A DNA stretch of 64,000 nucleotides, taken from Aurantimonas sp965217685. Lineage in GTDB: Bacteria; Pseudomonadota; Alphaproteobacteria; Rhizobiales; Rhizobiaceae. The notes under the pieces are model-generated. The model had not been told where the DNA came from and did not search any database. It was given only the letters and a program-made list of their open reading frames with translations. Position 1 is the first letter of the stretch, and every line of letters starts with the position of its first letter. The translations under genes and the position numbers were made by a program. The stretch is from the NCBI GenBank assembly GCA_965217685.1, contig CBDCIZ010000003.1, forward strand, positions 2,790,001 through 2,854,000. The letters are read 5' to 3'. This document shows positions 62,077 to 64,000 of this stretch, one piece after another.

Positions 62077-64000
62077 ATGTCTGGACCGGGCGGCGTTGTG
62101 CGCGCCGTCGGTTTCGGCACGTCCCCATGCCGGTTGCAACGGAAGACGGCTTTGAAGCAGAGCGACATCACAGGCCCGCGCATCCTGATGCGTCGTATCC
62201 GGGAGCTCATGACCGAGCCCCTCGATGCACAGTCGCGTCTCGACCAGATCGTCAAGCTGATCGCCCAGACGATGGTCGCCGAGGTCTGCTCCCTTTACGT
62301 TCTGCGGGCCGACGCCATCCTCGAACTCTACGCCACCGAGGGCCTGAACCCTGGTTCGGTGCATCTGGCGCAGTTGAAGCTCGGCGAGGGTCTCGTCGGC
62401 ACGATCGCCGCCACCGCGCGACCGCTGAACCTGCCCGAAGCCCAAAGTCACCCGGCCTTCACCTACCTTCCAGAGACTGGCGAGGAGATATTTCACTCCT
62501 TCCTCGGCGTGCCGATCCTGAGGTCCGGCCGCACGCTCGGTGTGCTCGTCGTCCAGAACAAGGTCGCGCGCACCTATCGCGACGAGGAATCGGAGGCGCT
62601 GGAAACCGTCGCCATGGTTGTGGCCGAGATGATCGCGGCGGGCAGTCTGGAAGGCTTGTCGCGGCCAGGCGTCGTTCTCGATCTCTCCCGGCCGGTCAGC
62701 TTTTCCGGCGTCGCGCTCTCCGACGGCATCGGCCTCGGCCGGGTGCTGCTGCACGAGCCGCGGGTGGTCGTCACCAATCTCTTCAACGAGGATATGGAGA
62801 GCGAAGTCTCGCGCCTGAGCAAGGCGATCGAGGTTTTGCGCCAGTCGATCGAGGCGATGCTGTCGCGGCGCGAGATCGCCGGCGAGGGCGAGCACCGTGC
62901 CGTCCTGGAAGCCTACAAGATGTTCGCCCACGACCGTGGCTGGGTCCGGCGGCTGGAGGAGGCCGTGCGCAACGGCCTTACCGCCGAGGCGGCTGTCGAG
63001 AAGGTGCAGTCCGACATGCGGGCGCGCATGATGCACATGAGCGATCCCTATATCCGCGAACGGCTCCATGATTTCGACGACCTCGCCAACCGCCTGCTGC
63101 GCCAGTTGATTGGTGAAGAGGCGGAGAGCGAGGACGAAGGCGAGGGCGAAGACCTCGTCGTCATCGCCCGCTCCATGGGCGCCGCCGAGCTTCTCGACTA
63201 TCGCCGCGAGCGCATAACCGGCCTCGTCGTGGAGGAGGGCGCGGCGACCAGCCACGTCGCCATCGTCGCGCGGGCGCTCGGCATTCCGGTCGTCGGCCAG
63301 GCCAAGGGCGCGGTGTCCATGGCCGAGAACAACGACGTCATCATCGTCGATGGCGAGGACGGCACGGTGCATCTGCGCCCCCAGGGCGGGATTTCGGCGC
63401 TGTACAAGGACAAGGTCAATTTCCGGGCCGAGCGTCAGGCGCGCTACCGCGCCCTGCGCGACGTGCCTTCGGTGACCAGAGACGGCGTCGCGATCAGCCT
63501 TTTGATGAATGCCGGCCTGCTCGTCGACCTGCCGCAGCTCGAACAAGCGGGCGCCGAGGGGATCGGGCTGTTCCGCACCGAGCTGCAGTTCATGGTCGCG
63601 TCGACCATGCCGCGCAGCGCCGACCAGGAGCGGCTCTACGCCGCTGTGCTTGATGCGGCCGTGGGCAAGCCGGTGACCTTCCGCACCCTCGATGTCGGCG
63701 GCGACAAGATGCTGCCCTATCTTCCCCAGACGCCGGAGGAGAACCCGGCGCTCGGCTACCGCGCCCTGCGCCTCGCCCTCGACCGGCCGGGCCTGATGCG
63801 CACCCAGCTGCGTGCGCTCCTCAAGGCGGCGTCCGGTCGCGAGTTGCGGGTGATGTTCCCGATGGTGACCGAGGTCGCCGAGCTAAAGCAGGCGCGGCTT
63901 CTGATCGACCGTGAGCTCGCCCATCTCGCGCGCTTCGGCCACGAGGCGCCCAGCCGGCTGGAGATTGGGGCGATGATCGAGGTGCCGGGACTGCTGTTCC
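62077..64000 (+). CDS. ptsP: Nitrogen PTS enzyme I, PtsP (3' end outside window)
   Basis: At least 641 residues of EI-Ntr, which takes phosphate from phosphoenolpyruvate and passes it to NPr and EIIA-Ntr to regulate nitrogen, potassium and carbon processes. An N-terminal GAF domain (MTEPLDAQSRLDQIVKLIAQ to DEESEALETVAMVVAEMI) is followed by the EI domain with the phosphorylated His in EEGAATSHVAIVARALG and the start of the PEP-binding domain (GIGLFRTELQFM). The ATG at 62077 is the first in frame; the first GAF residues begin near 62188. Confidence 0.93.
   Translation, partial: MSGPGGVVRAVGFGTSPCRLQRKTALKQSDITGPRILMRRIRELMTEPLDAQSRLDQIVKLIAQTMVAEVCSLYVLRADAILELYATEGLNPGSVHLAQLKLGEGLVGTIAATARPLNLPEAQSHPAFTYLPETGEEIFHSFLGVPILRSGRTLGVLVVQNKVARTYRDEESEALETVAMVVAEMIAAGSLEGLSRPGVVLDLSRPVSFSGVALSDGIGLGRVLLHEPRVVVTNLFNEDMESEVSRLSKAIEVLRQSIEAMLSRREIAGEGEHRAVLEAYKMFAHDRGWVRRLEEAVRNGLTAEAAVEKVQSDMRARMMHMSDPYIRERLHDFDDLANRLLRQLIGEEAESEDEGEGEDLVVIARSMGAAELLDYRRERITGLVVEEGAATSHVAIVARALGIPVVGQAKGAVSMAENNDVIIVDGEDGTVHLRPQGGISALYKDKVNFRAERQARYRALRDVPSVTRDGVAISLLMNAGLLVDLPQLEQAGAEGIGLFRTELQFMVASTMPRSADQERLYAAVLDAAVGKPVTFRTLDVGGDKMLPYLPQTPEENPALGYRALRLALDRPGLMRTQLRALLKAASGRELRVMFPMVTEVAELKQARLLIDRELAHLARFGHEAPSRLEIGAMIEVPGLLF

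Noticed and set aside
1..64000. CRISPR arrays, rRNA and tRNA genes
   Set aside because: No regularly spaced direct repeats, cas genes, rRNA stretches or cloverleaf tRNA sequences were noticed by eye; a covariance search would be decisive for tRNA.

Overview
The window is high-GC DNA from an alphaproteobacterium, most likely a member of Hyphomicrobiales. The basis is the core block at the right end, ubiG / lysC / ptsP, an arrangement I recall as common in that order, together with codon use, GntR-controlled solute uptake operons and Omp25-like porins. I cannot name the genus. I saw no rRNA, tRNA or CRISPR array. About 55 kb of accessory DNA lies to the left of the core block.

Left part (1-16.3 kb): a GntR-led operon reads leftward through an ADP-ribosylglycohydrolase, a PfkB sugar kinase and a polyamine-type binding protein. 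Next is a second GntR regulator with a tripartite TctABC transporter and a LigI-like lactonase. The GTCAAATAGTC element lies at both promoters of that cluster, which ties it into one unit. Then come a membrane transporter-like protein fused to a hotdog thioesterase, a GGDEF-EAL protein, a fragment of an HU gene, a GGDEF cyclase, two small unknown genes and a cytochrome b561.

Copper island (16.4-26.4 kb): two small His/Cys secreted proteins each head a unit. Between them are a lipoprotein, a TolC/CusC-type factor, two multicopper oxidases, a cupredoxin, a CusF-like protein, DUF305 and DUF411 proteins, and a leftward operon (HMA chaperone, glutaredoxin-MauE fusion, DUF4396, a 40-residue membrane protein). 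The leftward operon has a textbook CueR-type promoter with a 19-bp spacer.

Envelope regulon (26.7-51.4 kb): PepSY-like secreted proteins, DedA and PAP2 phosphatases, an ArnT-like glycosyltransferase, a beta-barrel protein, a tandem-ATPase/FtsX transporter, a polysaccharide deacetylase, glycosyltransferases, two COG4705-like membrane proteins and UppP surround one phosphatase / response regulator / histidine kinase operon. Eleven intergenic sites carry a shared element, roughly WTAC-RAAWCC-GTATAG, always with the GTATAG half nearer the gene. I read this as a two-component regulon for remodelling of lipid carriers and the envelope, comparable in idea to PmrAB. It is the most interesting system in the window.

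Mobile region (51.5-58.9 kb): an IS5-type remnant, an HNH protein, a LysR gene truncated and joined to a resolvase tail, a resolvase with a candidate res site, an AbrB/PIN toxin-antitoxin pair, and a 3.87-kb Tn3-family transposon with 56-bp inverted repeats. Both of its genes carry a frameshift.

Right end (59.6-64 kb): core metabolism and regulation (ubiG, lysC, ptsP; the last runs off the window).
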